Shown: positions 8,828-17,420 of the stretch, piece after piece
Position numbering within the stretch: the first letter of the stretch is position 1
How the letters are laid out: each line of letters opens with the position of its first letter
Source of the DNA: Castellaniella sp.
GTDB taxonomy: Bacteria; Pseudomonadota; Gammaproteobacteria; Burkholderiales; Burkholderiaceae_B
Direction: 5' to 3'
Assembly (NCBI RefSeq): GCF_034675845.1
Contig: NZ_JAUCCU010000001.1
Location: 1,364,001-1,428,000, forward strand
DNA length: 64,000 bases
The notes under the pieces: model-generated
Told to the model about the DNA's origin: nothing
The model's database searches: none
What the model saw: only the letters and a program-made list of their open reading frames with translations
Made by a program: the position numbers and the translations under genes

Positions 8828-9274
8828 ATGGCGGAACCCATCGTGGATATCTGGACGGATGGCGCCTGCAAGGGCAATCCCGGTCCTGGCGGCTGGGGCG
8901 CCCTGCTGCGTCAGGGACCACACGAAAAAACCCTGCACGGCGGCGAACCGCTGACGACGAACAACCGCATGGAATTGATGGCGGTGATCCAGGCACTGCG
9001 GGCACTGAAGCGCCGTTGCGTAGTGACAGTCCACACGGATTCGGTGTATGTGCAAAAGGGCATGACGCAATGGTTGGCCAACTGGAAGCTGCGCGATTGG
9101 CGCACAGCGGATAAAAAGCCGGTGAAGAACGCGGATCTCTGGCAGGATCTGGATGCCTTGGCCGGACAGCATGAACTACACTGGCGCTGGGTCAAAGGCC
9201 ATGCGGGCGACCCCGGCAATGAACGCGCCGACGCCCTGGCCAACCAAGGGGTTGCAGAACTCGGTTCTGGCTGA
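8828..9274 (+). CDS. rnhA: ribonuclease HI
   Basis: A 148-residue RNase HI that cuts the RNA strand of RNA-DNA hybrids. The acidic active site is visible: D11 in [19 protein letters not shown]49 in [14 protein letters not shown]71 in [12 protein letters not shown] and the C-terminal aspartate in [12 protein letters not shown], with the conserved HAGDPGNE histidine loop just before it. The length equals the usual bacterial single-domain enzyme. It is followed by a REP-like repeat and then dnaQ; in many proteobacteria these two genes are direct neighbours. Confidence 0.96.
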   Translation: MAEPIVDIWTDGACKGNPGPGGWGALLRQGPHEKTLHGGEPLTTNNRMELMAVIQALRALKRRCVVTVHTDSVYVQKGMTQWLANWKLRDWRTADKKPVKNADLWQDLDALAGQHELHWRWVKGHAGDPGNERADALANQGVAELGSG

Positions 9275-9283
9275 TCCCTCATA

Positions 9284-9376
9284 AATGGGGTCACATCATT
9301 AAATGGGGTCAGACACCATTTACCCCAAGCCGCTGTGTTGCCGATAATAATGGTGATAATGGTGTCTGACCCCATT
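9284..9376. repeat. REP-like element between rnhA and dnaQ
   Basis: A truncated half-site (AATGGGGTCACATCATT, 9284-9300) is followed by a full half-site at 9302-9321 and an inverted arm ending TGTCTGACCCCATTT at 9376. The loop between the main arms is long (about 28 bases). It separates rnhA from dnaQ. Confidence 0.88.
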
Positions 9377-9399
9377 TATTCTTCAACGGATATTGTTTT

Positions 9400-10125
9400 A
9401 TGCGTCAAATCGTCCTGGATACTGAAACCACTGGGCTGGAGCCGGAGCAAGGGCATCGCGTGGTCGAGCTGGCTTGCGTGGAGATCGTCAATCGTCAGGT
9501 GACGGATCACCATCTGCATCTGTACCTGAATCCGGATCGTGACAGCGACCCGGAGGCTCTGCGGGTGCACGGCCTGACGACCGCGTTCCTGTCGGACAAG
9601 CCGCGTTTTTCGGCGGTAGCCCAACAACTGGTGGATTTTGTGCAGGGCGCCGAGGTCATCATCCATAACGCAGCGTTTGACGTGAAGTTCCTGAATGCCG
9701 AACTGAAGCGCGCCGGGCTGCCGCCGTTTACGGACCTATGCGCCCAGGTGACGGATTCCTTGATGGTGGCGCGCGAGATGTTCCCCGGCAAGCGCAACAA
9801 TCTGGATGCGCTGTGCGACCGATTCGAGATTTCCAATGCACACCGTACGTTGCACGGGGCGCTGCTGGATTCCGAACTGTTGGGCGAGGTCTGGCTGGCG
9901 ATGACCCGCGGCCAGAACTCTTTGCTGGGTGGCGATGCGGACGATGCCGTTGGCCGTCAGGGGGTGAACGCAGGCGCCTCGATCCAGCGTTTTGATGCGT
10001 CCGGCCTGCCGGAGGCGCAGCTCAGCGCAGCGGATCGGGCGGCCCACGAAGCCTACCTGGACGGCCTGGACAAGGCTGTCGGCGGACGCAGCCTGTGGCG
10101 TGAAATCGAGGCCGGGCGAAACTGA
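9400..10125 (+). CDS. dnaQ: DNA polymerase III subunit epsilon
   Basis: A 241-residue proofreading 3'-5' exonuclease of the replicative polymerase, DEDDh type. ExoI is IVLDTETTGLEP with D7 and E9; ExoII is HNAAFDVKFLNAEL; ExoIII is HRTLHGALLDSELLGEVW with the catalytic histidine and aspartate. The C-terminal tail after about residue 185 corresponds to the region that tethers epsilon to the alpha subunit. A REP-like repeat ends 24 bases before the start. A tRNA-Val gene follows downstream. Confidence 0.96.
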   Translation: MRQIVLDTETTGLEPEQGHRVVELACVEIVNRQVTDHHLHLYLNPDRDSDPEALRVHGLTTAFLSDKPRFSAVAQQLVDFVQGAEVIIHNAAFDVKFLNAELKRAGLPPFTDLCAQVTDSLMVAREMFPGKRNNLDALCDRFEISNAHRTLHGALLDSELLGEVWLAMTRGQNSLLGGDADDAVGRQGVNAGASIQRFDASGLPEAQLSAADRAAHEAYLDGLDKAVGGRSLWREIEAGRN

Positions 10126-10201
10126 GACTAGTGGCACGCATGTCCCTGGGCAGATTCTGAATGGGTAGGACGCCAGAGCCGTGATACCACTTAAATTTAT
10201 G

Positions 10202-10207
10202 TATAAT
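10202..10207 (+). promoter_or_regulatory. candidate -10 element for tRNA-Val
   Basis: A perfect TATAAT lies 60 bases before the mature tRNA 5' end in an otherwise AT-rich patch. No good -35 box is visible at 16-18 bases upstream, so the call rests on the -10 alone. Confidence 0.45.
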
Positions 10208-10267
10208 GGCGATCTTTCCAGTCGGCTGTTACTGCGCTTCCTGCGCACATACTGACAGCGTCCGATT

Positions 10268-10342
10268 GGGCGGTTAGCTCAGTGGTAGAGCACTGCCTTC
10301 ACACGGCAGGGGTCACAAGTTCGAACCTTGTACCGCCCACCA
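10268..10342 (+). tRNA. tRNA-Val (CAC anticodon)
   Basis: The 75-base cloverleaf starts GGGCGGTTAGCTCAGTGG and ends ACCGCCCACCA. The acceptor stem is GGGCGGT/ACCGCCC. The anticodon stem CTGCC/GGCAG encloses the loop TTCACAC, giving anticodon CAC for the valine codon GTG. The T arm has the standard GTTCGAACC-type loop, and the CCA end is encoded. Confidence 0.97.
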
Positions 10343-10348
10343 GAATTT

Positions 10349-10385
10349 AAAAGCCAGATCAAGCGTTTAGCTGATCTGGCTTTTG
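10349..10385 (+). terminator. intrinsic terminator after tRNA-Val
   Basis: AGCCAGATCA (10352-10361) pairs perfectly with TGATCTGGCT (10372-10381) around a ten-base loop, with an A-tract before it and TTTTG after it. It begins about ten bases after the CCA end. Confidence 0.88.
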
Positions 10386-10477
10386 TTCGTCATGCATCCC
10401 AAGGCAGATAGCCCGCCTAAAACAAAACCCTGGTTTCTCGATACACTAAAACCCACTTCAACCAAATGGGTATCATC

Positions 10478-10975
10478 ATGTCCATGCTTCTTGCGCCTGC
10501 CAGGCTTTTTACCCGACGCCAACTGGTTTGCGTGCTGTCCGCCCTGGCCCTGGCCCTGACGGCTTATGCCACCCAAGCTGCCGGGGCCTCGTCAAGCCAG
10601 GCCTCCAGCTATATCATTGGCGGTAAAACTTATCAGGCACTGCCTGCCACTACCACCCCGCCCGCCGGGGCGGTCTCGAAATCCGCACCTGGCAATACCG
10701 ACACGCAAACCCGCCTGAAAGACGAACGCGGTCTGGTCGGGGTCAGCCACCATAAAGTCGTTACCCTGGGGGCATCCGAGTCCCAGATACAGGCGATTCT
10801 CAGGGACGCGGCAATCCAGCCCACCCAGATACTATCCAGCCCACCCTCCGGCATGATTTTCATTCAGTTTGCCAGCATGACACAGGCTGTCCAGGCCTTC
10901 GATCTGCTCAAGACCCGCCTACCCGACGCCCAGGTGTCCCTGCCAATTCAATACAGCAAGCCCGTCTTGAAATAA
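10478..10975 (+). CDS. small secreted protein of unknown function, partner of the adjacent subtilase
   Basis: A 165-residue protein that I do not recognise. The N terminus MSMLLAPARLFTRRQLVCVLSALALALTAYATQAAG is a clear Sec signal peptide with probable cleavage after TQAAG. A low-complexity segment follows, then a compact C-terminal region (about residues 95-160: SESQIQAILRDAAIQPTQIL, GMIFIQFASMTQAVQAFDLLKTRLPDAQVSLPI) that could be a small alpha/beta ferredoxin-like fold. This is the shape of inhibitor_I9-type propeptides of subtilases. The gene ends 16 bases before the protease gene, so it may act as a separate propeptide-like chaperone or inhibitor; that is inference from context and predicted fold. 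An ATG at 10466 is an alternative start. Confidence 0.72.
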   Translation: MSMLLAPARLFTRRQLVCVLSALALALTAYATQAAGASSSQASSYIIGGKTYQALPATTTPPAGAVSKSAPGNTDTQTRLKDERGLVGVSHHKVVTLGASESQIQAILRDAAIQPTQILSSPPSGMIFIQFASMTQAVQAFDLLKTRLPDAQVSLPIQYSKPVLK

Positions 10976-10991
10976 CTCATATCTCATTGCC

Positions 10992-13109
10992 ATGGCCATC
11001 ACTCTTCCTCCTTTCAAGCGGTTTTCGATTTTGCTGGGGGCCGTCCTGGCCATCAGCCTGAGCGCGTGCAGTGATTCGGGCGGTGGCGACAACCCAATCC
11101 AGCCTGTCCCGCCTCCTCCTGATCCAGACCCCACCGCCTTCCAGACCGGGGCCACTGAACCCTTATATCCATTTCAGTGGGCGTTAAATCACAAGGACAG
11201 CTATTTCAGTGCCTTTGCCTCCGCAGCCAACGGGACGGATCTGAACGTCGAAGATGCCCACCGGGCGGGTGTCAAGGGGCAAGGCGTCCGGGTGCTGGTG
11301 CTGGATTCCGGGGTGGACCTGCACAATGAAGACCTGGCCTCCAACGCCGACCCAAGCATGTCCTGGAATTTCGTGAATAACAGCCATGATCCTTATCCGA
11401 CCATTCTGAACGACCATCACACCGCCCCCCACGGCACCGCCGTGGCCGGCATTATTGCAGCCGCGCAAAATCAAAAAGGCGTGATGGGCATCGCCCCTAG
11501 GGTGAGTCTGGGTGGCGCCAACGTGCTGGATGCAGATGACAGCGTCAACGCAGAAGACTTACAAGCTCGCTTCGCTCTGGCCTACGGGGGGGCCGATTGG
11601 TCGCGCCAGGCCGACCTGATCAATGGATCGTACGGAGAGGACGAAATGGCCAAACCCTACGATGACGTTGATTCGGACAATATGCAAGACCTCGAAACCC
11701 CCTTGGTTCGCGGGCTGAAAACCTTGCGCGATGGGCGTGGGGTGGTCTTTATCAAATCCGCAGGCAACGAATACACCACCAATGGGGATCAAACCATCGT
11801 GTGCGACGGCCCCACAGCCAGCCGGGCATGCGTAAACGTAGCCAATGACCCCCTCTCCCTGGAACCCAATGTCTTGCATATTGCAGCGCTCACCGCACAA
11901 GGGCAGGCGGCGACCTATAGCAGTGCGGGGTCCGTGAATTGGGTCAGTGGCATGGGGGGCGAATACGGCGACTATGGTCTGTATGGCGAAAACCCCGATA
12001 ACCAACACCAAGGACGTGGCCCTCTGGACGGCCCCACCTTGTTTTCCACTGACATGCGCGGTTGTGCGGCAGGCTATAGCTACCAGGGCGGCAAAGTCCC
12101 CGCCGCCACGCCTTTTCTGCGCGGCGAAACCCAACGCAATGGGATGGCTGACAATCCCGCCTGCGATTACAGCTACATGAATGGCACCTCTGCAGCCGCC
12201 CCCAGCATCAGCGGGGTGGCGGCGCTGATACTCAGCGCCAACCCTGAACTCAGTTGGCGCGATGTGCGCGATATTCTGCGGCTATCGGCGCGCCGGGTGG
12301 ATGTCGATTATCTGCAGCGCCGCCCGGACGGGCCAGAAGGCACTCTGCCCCGATTCGGGGATCAGCTGGATCTGAGCAACAATCAGTGGGTGAATGCCCT
12401 CAGCAGCCCGACGGACATCGCAGCAGCAGCCACCCGCGTCCCGCTGGACCTGGGCTGGCAAACCAATGCGGCTGGGCTGGCTTATTCCAATCGCTATGGT
12501 TTTGGTCTGCCCGATGCCAGCCAGGCCGTGGCGTTGGCCCAGGCCTATGCCCGCGATCCCAGCCTGGGACGGTTGGCCGATGTGCATATCCCAAACTTCA
12601 CGACCACGGTGTATTGGCATAAAAATATGGGCGATCTGATGGAAACCCAAGACCTGGCAGGGGTCGTACCTGCCGAGTTGCCTGGTGGGTTCCCCTATCG
12701 CCAGGTATCCCTGCTGGGCACATTCAAGGTCGCGCAGGGCAACGCCATCGTGGATGAGTTCCAGCTACGCCTGTCCGGGCAGGGTGTCTGTCTGGGGGCG
12801 ATCGGCCTGGCGGTGAAATCCCCCAGCGGCACGATGTCCTTGCTGAAGCTGCCCAACGATCATTTCAGCGGGGGCGCAGAGTCAATCGACGACGGCACCC
12901 GCATTCCGGTTGATGAGTTCCTGCAATACGGGCTAGGCAGCTACGCGTTCTACAACGAGGCCGCAGCAGGCGACTGGTCCTTGTATATGCTGGCGGCCAA
13001 CCCGGATACGGCCAGCGCCATCAAGACCTTTATCGACTGCCCCTCTGTCCTGGACGACGCCCCCAGGGACTTTGCCTTTATTGTTGAATCCCGGGTGATT
13101 ACGCAGTAA
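10992..13109 (+). CDS. S8 family serine peptidase, predicted lipoprotein with P/proprotein-convertase-like C terminus
   Basis: A 705-residue subtilisin-like protease. The signal peptide ends in lipobox LSAC (C26), then GGG and a proline-rich linker, so it should be lipid-anchored in the envelope. The catalytic triad is D105 in VLVLDSGVD, H147 in APHGTAVAG and S400 in MNGTSAAAPSISG; the oxyanion asparagine is N259 in KSAGNE. The catalytic domain is followed (about 565-700) by a beta-rich region with LSGQGVCLGAIGLAVKSPSGTMSLL and GDWSLYMLAANP, resembling the P domain of proprotein convertases. No obvious N-terminal I9 propeptide is present, which makes the small upstream secreted protein a candidate folding partner. 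Confidence 0.9.
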   Translation: MAITLPPFKRFSILLGAVLAISLSACSDSGGGDNPIQPVPPPPDPDPTAFQTGATEPLYPFQWALNHKDSYFSAFASAANGTDLNVEDAHRAGVKGQGVRVLVLDSGVDLHNEDLASNADPSMSWNFVNNSHDPYPTILNDHHTAPHGTAVAGIIAAAQNQKGVMGIAPRVSLGGANVLDADDSVNAEDLQARFALAYGGADWSRQADLINGSYGEDEMAKPYDDVDSDNMQDLETPLVRGLKTLRDGRGVVFIKSAGNEYTTNGDQTIVCDGPTASRACVNVANDPLSLEPNVLHIAALTAQGQAATYSSAGSVNWVSGMGGEYGDYGLYGENPDNQHQGRGPLDGPTLFSTDMRGCAAGYSYQGGKVPAATPFLRGETQRNGMADNPACDYSYMNGTSAAAPSISGVAALILSANPELSWRDVRDILRLSARRVDVDYLQRRPDGPEGTLPRFGDQLDLSNNQWVNALSSPTDIAAAATRVPLDLGWQTNAAGLAYSNRYGFGLPDASQAVALAQAYARDPSLGRLADVHIPNFTTTVYWHKNMGDLMETQDLAGVVPAELPGGFPYRQVSLLGTFKVAQGNAIVDEFQLRLSGQGVCLGAIGLAVKSPSGTMSLLKLPNDHFSGGAESIDDGTRIPVDEFLQYGLGSYAFYNEAAAGDWSLYMLAANPDTASAIKTFIDCPSVLDDAPRDFAFIVESRVITQ

Positions 13110-13169
13110 ATCAAACTGCCTGAGGACAACACCGCCCTGTGCAACGCGCAGGTTACGCGGCGCGGCAAT

Positions 13170-13219
13170 AAATGGGGTCAGACACCATTCCTAGAAAGAA
13201 ATGGTGTCTGACCCCATTT
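13170..13219. repeat. REP-like palindrome between convergent genes
   Basis: The half-site AAATGGGGTCAGACACCATT (13170-13189) and its inverted copy ending GTGTCTGACCCCATTT at 13219 are separated by about ten bases. It lies between the converging protease and symporter genes, where a hairpin could serve as a bidirectional transcript end. Confidence 0.92.
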
Positions 13220-13231
13220 CTTTGATCTCAT

Positions 13232-14704
13232 TCATTGCTTGTTTTGGCAGGCTCGAGCCATGAATTCGTCCGCCACCGCCCGGGGCGCCCGAGTACACAG
13301 GCTGACGACCACGAACAGCACAATCGACACCGGCAGGACCCAGACCCCAGCGGACAGGCCCAGGGGGCGCATGCCGGTGGCAAACATGGTCAATACCACG
13401 GCGCTGCCACCCAGAATACTGGCCAGCGCCCCGGCAGCAGTGCCTCGGCGCCAGAAGAACGCGCCGATAATGGCCGGGACGACCACCGCCAGGCCGGTGG
13501 AGGCCGCCACGGACAGCACGGCAATCAAATTAAGCTGCAGTTCGGCGAACATCAGGGCCAGGGCGGCGATCACGGCCAGCACCAGTTTGCCGAAGCGCAA
13601 TTGACGGGCATCGTCACGGTGGCCCGCGACGTGCGCGTAGACATCGCGCGACAGCATAGATGACAGGGTCAGCATGATGGAATCAATGGTGGAAATTGCC
13701 GCTGCCAGAATGCCGATCATGACGACTTCCGCCAACAAGGGCGGAATGACATCCGAAGCCAGCAGGCTGGGGGTGGCCAGGTCTGCCTGCGACAAGCCAG
13801 GCAAAATCAGCAAAGCACCAAACCCCCAGGTGACCGACACCAGGGTATAGACCAGGCCAAAGCACAGAAAACCGATCAACATCACGCGCAGAGCGGACAG
13901 TGATTTAGGCATGAACAGCCGCTGGCTGACCTGGGGGTTGGACAAACTGAAGAAAAACCACGGCAGGGTCAGCCCCAAAAAAGTGGCAAAGGAAAAAAAA
14001 CCCGGCCCTGGGACGGTCAGTACATTACCCTGAACGGCGGATAGCTGATCGAACATGGGCCCCAGCCCCCCTAGGTGCCGCACCACCAGCCAGGCGACCA
14101 CCGAGGCCGAGATCAACATGAATGCAGCCTGCAAGGCATCGGTCCACATGACCGAGCGCATGCCGGCTATATACGAGAACACCAGCGCCACGATGGTGGC
14201 AAATATGGTGCCGGTGGTGAAGCTGATCGCGCCGTCGCTCATCCCAGCCAGCAGATAGCCGACCCCGGCCAGTTGCACGGCAGCATAAGGGATCAGAAAC
14301 AGGCAGTTGGTCAGGGCGGTAGAGACGGCGACAGAACGGCTCTGGTAGCGGTGGCCCAGCATTTCGCTGGGGGTGATGAAGTTATAAGCGCGGCCGACCC
14401 GCCAAAAACGCGGGCCGAACACGGCCACCAGCGACACACCCACGAAATACACGATTTCGAAACCGAAGGCACCCACCCCCGCCGTGTAGGTCAGCCCGGC
14501 CAGCCCCACCATCATGAAGGCGCTGTACGTGGTGGCGCTGTAGCTTAGCGCGGAGACAAAACCGCCAAAGCGCCGCGCCCCCAGGAAATAGCCCGACATG
14601 CTGACGCTGCGGCCATTGGTGGACTCATCCCGCGCCAGCCAGGCCACGGTGACCGCAACCAGCAGATAAACGGCCACCCCCAACCAGATTGCGGTCGCGC
14701 TCAT
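13232..14704 (-). CDS. sodium:solute symporter family protein
   Basis: A 490-residue SSS-family transporter with about 13 membrane helices. The LeuT-type core is visible: SGYFLGARRFGGFVSALSYSATTYSAFMMVGLAGLTY at TM1, GRAYNFITPSEMLGHRY, then SYIAGMRSVMWTDALQAAFML, which matches the family's TDxxQ signature. SxxSTIDSIMLTLSSMLSRDVY supplies the sodium-site serines near TM8. The substrate cannot be told from sequence; monocarboxylates, proline and pantothenate are family possibilities. Its start overlaps the stop of a 61-residue membrane-protein gene, an arrangement typical of two-gene SSS operons such as panF with yhdT. Confidence 0.9.
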   Translation of the reverse strand: MSATAIWLGVAVYLLVAVTVAWLARDESTNGRSVSMSGYFLGARRFGGFVSALSYSATTYSAFMMVGLAGLTYTAGVGAFGFEIVYFVGVSLVAVFGPRFWRVGRAYNFITPSEMLGHRYQSRSVAVSTALTNCLFLIPYAAVQLAGVGYLLAGMSDGAISFTTGTIFATIVALVFSYIAGMRSVMWTDALQAAFMLISASVVAWLVVRHLGGLGPMFDQLSAVQGNVLTVPGPGFFSFATFLGLTLPWFFFSLSNPQVSQRLFMPKSLSALRVMLIGFLCFGLVYTLVSVTWGFGALLILPGLSQADLATPSLLASDVIPPLLAEVVMIGILAAAISTIDSIMLTLSSMLSRDVYAHVAGHRDDARQLRFGKLVLAVIAALALMFAELQLNLIAVLSVAASTGLAVVVPAIIGAFFWRRGTAAGALASILGGSAVVLTMFATGMRPLGLSAGVWVLPVSIVLFVVVSLCTRAPRAVADEFMARACQNKQ

Positions 14705-14886
14705 TCGTCTTGCCCCTGGAAATCCCGCGTGGCGATCAAATTGCAGATAATCACCAGCACCCCGGCTACCCCCCAGAACAGGAAGCTGCCATACCAGGCG
14801 TTAACCTGATCCAGCACCCAGTAAGGCACCACGAAACACAAGATCGCCAGCACCCAGACGCATGCAAGACTGATTTTTCTAGCCAT
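14701..14886 (-). CDS. small two-helix membrane protein, symporter-associated (DUF997/DUF3311-like)
   Basis: A 61-residue protein, MARKISLACVWVLAILCFVVPYWVLDQ..., with two hydrophobic helices (about 6-23 and 31-51) and a charged tail RDFQGQDE. Small proteins of this kind (YhdT, DUF997; DUF3311) are encoded directly upstream of SSS transporters, and this one overlaps the symporter start by four bases (ATGA type), implying translational coupling. It probably assists or stabilises the transporter; that role is inferred. Confidence 0.78.
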   Translation of the reverse strand: MARKISLACVWVLAILCFVVPYWVLDQVNAWYGSFLFWGVAGVLVIICNLIATRDFQGQDE

Positions 14887-15063
14887 GGGGAATCAGATAT
14901 AAGATACAAGACTGCTAATGCTAGCAGCTTCAAGCAGCTTTCTGGGGGACAGCCATTTTGGCAGTACTGGAACCAGCGTGCCCCGCCCATGCCAGAAAGA
15001 GAATTTCGGGGCCAGCCTTGCTGATAAAGTAGGGGGCATTCACCTCTTGAAAGAGATACGCGT

Positions 15064-15975
15064 ATGACCAGAACATTGCTGCAATCCTGGCGCCGCCAGG
15101 TGCTGGCGCACCGGGGGCCGGCGCTGGGCCTGTTGCTGGCGCTGGCGGCCATGGCCTGGCTGCTGCTGGATAGCGCGGCGCAATCATTTGCCGGACATAA
15201 CCGCACGTATCTGGGATATGCCGCATTGGGCGGGCTGGTGGGGTTTGGAGCCACAGCCCTGGGCGCACTGGGGGCGCTGACGCTGAGGCAGGTGGACAAC
15301 CGGACGCAGGACTGCATGCTGGGATTTGCCGCTGGCATGATGCTGGCGGCGGCGTCTTTTTCCTTGATTCTGCCGGGGCTGGATGCGGCGCGAGATCTAT
15401 TTGACAGCAGTGTTGCCGCCGCTACCACCGTGGTGGTGGGCCTGGGACTGGGGGTGCTGCTGATGCTGGGACTAGATTATTTCACGCCCCATCGCCATGA
15501 AAGCAGCGGCCTGTCCGGCCCGGAGACCAGCCGGATCAGCGGCGTATGGCTGTTCGTGCTGGCCATTATTCTGCACAATTTACCTGAAGGCATGGCGATC
15601 GGCGTAGGCTTTGCCCAAGGGGACCTATCCGTGGGTGTGCCATTGACCATGGCGATTGCCATTCAGGACATCCCGGAGGGCCTGGCCGTGGCACTGGCGC
15701 TGCGGGCGATTGGCCTAGGCTCTGGCCGAGCGGTGGGGGTTGCGGTGGCCTCTGGCTTGATGGAGCCCTTAGGCGCCCTGATCGGCGTAGGCATGGCCAG
15801 CGGCCTGCCCATCGCCTACCCGGTCAGCCTGGGGATTGCGGCGGGCGCCATGATTTTTGTGGTATCCCACGAGGTCATTCCCGAGACTCACCGCAACGGC
15901 CACCAGACCGCCGCCACCGTGGGCCTGATGGCAGGGTTCGGGGTGATGATGTTTCTGGATACGGCGCTGGGTTAA
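15064..15975 (+). CDS. ZIP family divalent metal transporter (BbZIP-like)
   Basis: A 303-residue integral membrane protein of the ZIP family that moves Zn2+ (and possibly Cd2+ or Fe2+) across the inner membrane. The binuclear metal centre is intact: HNLPEGMAIGVGF in TM4 and QDIPEGLAVALAL in TM5, plus GLMEPLGALIG in the next helix. GFAAGMMLAAASFSLILPG and the C-terminal SHEVIPETHRNGHQTAATVGLMAGFGVMMFLDTALG match my memory of the Bordetella bronchiseptica protein whose structure was solved. It is transcribed divergently from the symporter pair; 177 bases separate the two starts. Confidence 0.93.
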   Translation: MTRTLLQSWRRQVLAHRGPALGLLLALAAMAWLLLDSAAQSFAGHNRTYLGYAALGGLVGFGATALGALGALTLRQVDNRTQDCMLGFAAGMMLAAASFSLILPGLDAARDLFDSSVAAATTVVVGLGLGVLLMLGLDYFTPHRHESSGLSGPETSRISGVWLFVLAIILHNLPEGMAIGVGFAQGDLSVGVPLTMAIAIQDIPEGLAVALALRAIGLGSGRAVGVAVASGLMEPLGALIGVGMASGLPIAYPVSLGIAAGAMIFVVSHEVIPETHRNGHQTAATVGLMAGFGVMMFLDTALG

Positions 15976-15987
15976 AAGAAAAAGGGA

Positions 15988-16036
15988 AAATGGGGTCAGA
16001 CACCATTACTAAAAACAATGGTGTCTGACCCCATTT
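15988..16036. repeat. REP-like palindrome between convergent genes
   Basis: AAATGGGGTCAGACACCATT and its inverted copy flank a ten-base AC-rich loop. It lies 13 bases after the ZIP stop and 16 bases before the end of the converging chemoreceptor gene. Confidence 0.92.
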
Positions 16037-16051
16037 CCACCATTTCCAAGC

Positions 16052-17281
16052 TTAGGAGTCGGCCTTGCCCATCTGAGTCAGCAGGTCTTTCAGCAGCGCA
16101 TACGCTGGCCGCCCCTGATTGGAGATCAAATCCCGAACCTGGGCAAATTGTTCTGCGCGGGCGCTATCCAGAATGCGCGCACGCGTCTGGCGATAGGCTT
16201 GCAAGGCCTGCTGGAACGGCTGACGGGTTTCAGCTTTTGGGTGGCGGCGGCAATACTGCACCCAGGCGCGGTCCAGCAATTCATCGATCTGGCCAATGCG
16301 CTGGACGACGGGTTCGACCTGGGCATAGGACTCAGAATTTTTGATCAGGATATTGCAGGCGCGCAATTCCTCGGCGCAGGATACCAGCACGTCCAGGGCA
16401 CGCTGTTCCGGCAGCAAGGCTGAAACATCGCGCTTGAACGAACCGACCAGGTTTTGGATATCGCGGATCTCAGTGTTGCTCTTGGCCACCCATTCGAGCG
16501 ATTTATCGGTGGCCTGAGACAGAGCTTCGACATCGCGGGCCATGGTGTGGCCCAGTTCGACTTGGGCCTGCGCCACGGCAGCCATTTCGTCCGACATCTG
16601 GCCGGTATGCTGGGAGTGCTGGCTGATATCCGCCAATAGATCTTCGACCTGGGAGGTCTGCTCGGCACCCAGCAGGATGTCCTCCAGGACGGCCTTCAGA
16701 AAGCCATCGGCCGCCGACGTGCTGGCGGTGATGCCGACAATCATCTGCCGGATTTCGGTTGTGGCTGCTTCAGTGCGGGAAGCGAGCTTGCGGACCTCGT
16801 CGGCCACCACGCCAAAGCCCCGGCCGTGTTCGCCGGCACGGGCGGCCTCGACGGCAGCATTGAGAGACAGCAGATTCGTCTGCATGGCAACGTCCTGAAT
16901 CAAGCGCAGAATGGATTCGATCGCGCCGGCCTGCCGGGAGACTTCGGCAAAGCGCTCATTGAGTTCCTTGGCGGAATCCACCTGGGCACGCGTGCGCGCC
17001 GAGGCCTCGACCAGCAAAGCGTTACCCCGCAGCGCCAATTGATGCACGCTGTTGACCTCTGTTTGGGTAGTCTGGGCGGACTGATTCACGGCGTCCACCT
17101 GATCCACCAGTTGCCCCATGTGAGCCCGGAGTTGCGCCAATACCGTCGATTGCTCGTGGGAGGCCGACACGACGTTGGTAAAGGCCGACATCATGCTGGC
17201 GTTACCCATCACGACCTGCAGGGCCTGTGTGTCCAGGCGCTGCAGGGCAGCTGTGTGGCGGCGCGAAGCCCATGGCAACAT
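16052..17281 (-). CDS. soluble methyl-accepting chemotaxis protein
   Basis: A 409-residue cytoplasmic chemoreceptor that should couple to CheW/CheA. No signal sequence or membrane helix is present. The signalling hairpin tip is [40 protein letters not shown] (about residues 142-181), with flanking coiled-coil heptads. After the signalling module, about 110 C-terminal residues (from [14 protein letters not shown] on) form helices resembling a four-helix-bundle sensor module, so the domain order would be signalling first and sensing last. The start at 17281 ([13 protein letters not shown]) is chosen because AAGGAG lies six bases upstream; an ATG eight codons earlier overlaps a palindrome. Confidence 0.88.
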   Translation of the reverse strand: MLPWASRRHTAALQRLDTQALQVVMGNASMMSAFTNVVSASHEQSTVLAQLRAHMGQLVDQVDAVNQSAQTTQTEVNSVHQLALRGNALLVEASARTRAQVDSAKELNERFAEVSRQAGAIESILRLIQDVAMQTNLLSLNAAVEAARAGEHGRGFGVVADEVRKLASRTEAATTEIRQMIVGITASTSAADGFLKAVLEDILLGAEQTSQVEDLLADISQHSQHTGQMSDEMAAVAQAQVELGHTMARDVEALSQATDKSLEWVAKSNTEIRDIQNLVGSFKRDVSALLPEQRALDVLVSCAEELRACNILIKNSESYAQVEPVVQRIGQIDELLDRAWVQYCRRHPKAETRQPFQQALQAYRQTRARILDSARAEQFAQVRDLISNQGRPAYALLKDLLTQMGKADS

Positions 17282-17297
17282 AGCAGTCTCCTTTTTA

Positions 17298-17311
17298 GCT
17301 AACATGTTAGC
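17298..17311. promoter_or_regulatory. 14-bp perfect palindrome in the chemoreceptor leader
   Basis: GCTAACATGTTAGC is a perfect inverted repeat. It lies between the predicted promoter (17326-17354) and the ribosome binding site of the chemoreceptor gene, roughly positions +8 to +21 of the transcript, a plausible place for a repressor operator. The binding protein is unknown. Confidence 0.55.
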
Positions 17312-17325
17312 AATAGATGCTTATG

Positions 17326-17354
17326 ATAATAGCTAAATACGAAACAGCAGGCAA
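17326..17354 (-). promoter_or_regulatory. sigma-70-type promoter of the chemoreceptor gene
   Basis: On the minus strand, TTGCCT (-35, 17349-17354) and TATTAT (-10, 17326-17331) are separated by exactly 17 bases. They lie 45 bases upstream of the chosen ATG. This is a housekeeping-type promoter, not the sigma-28 type usual for chemotaxis genes. Confidence 0.6.
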
Positions 17355-17420
17355 TCTACGTAAACCCTAGACAGAAACCTTAATCTGGAAGAGGATTTAC
17401 GCCCCCTCCAGCCCGATGCG

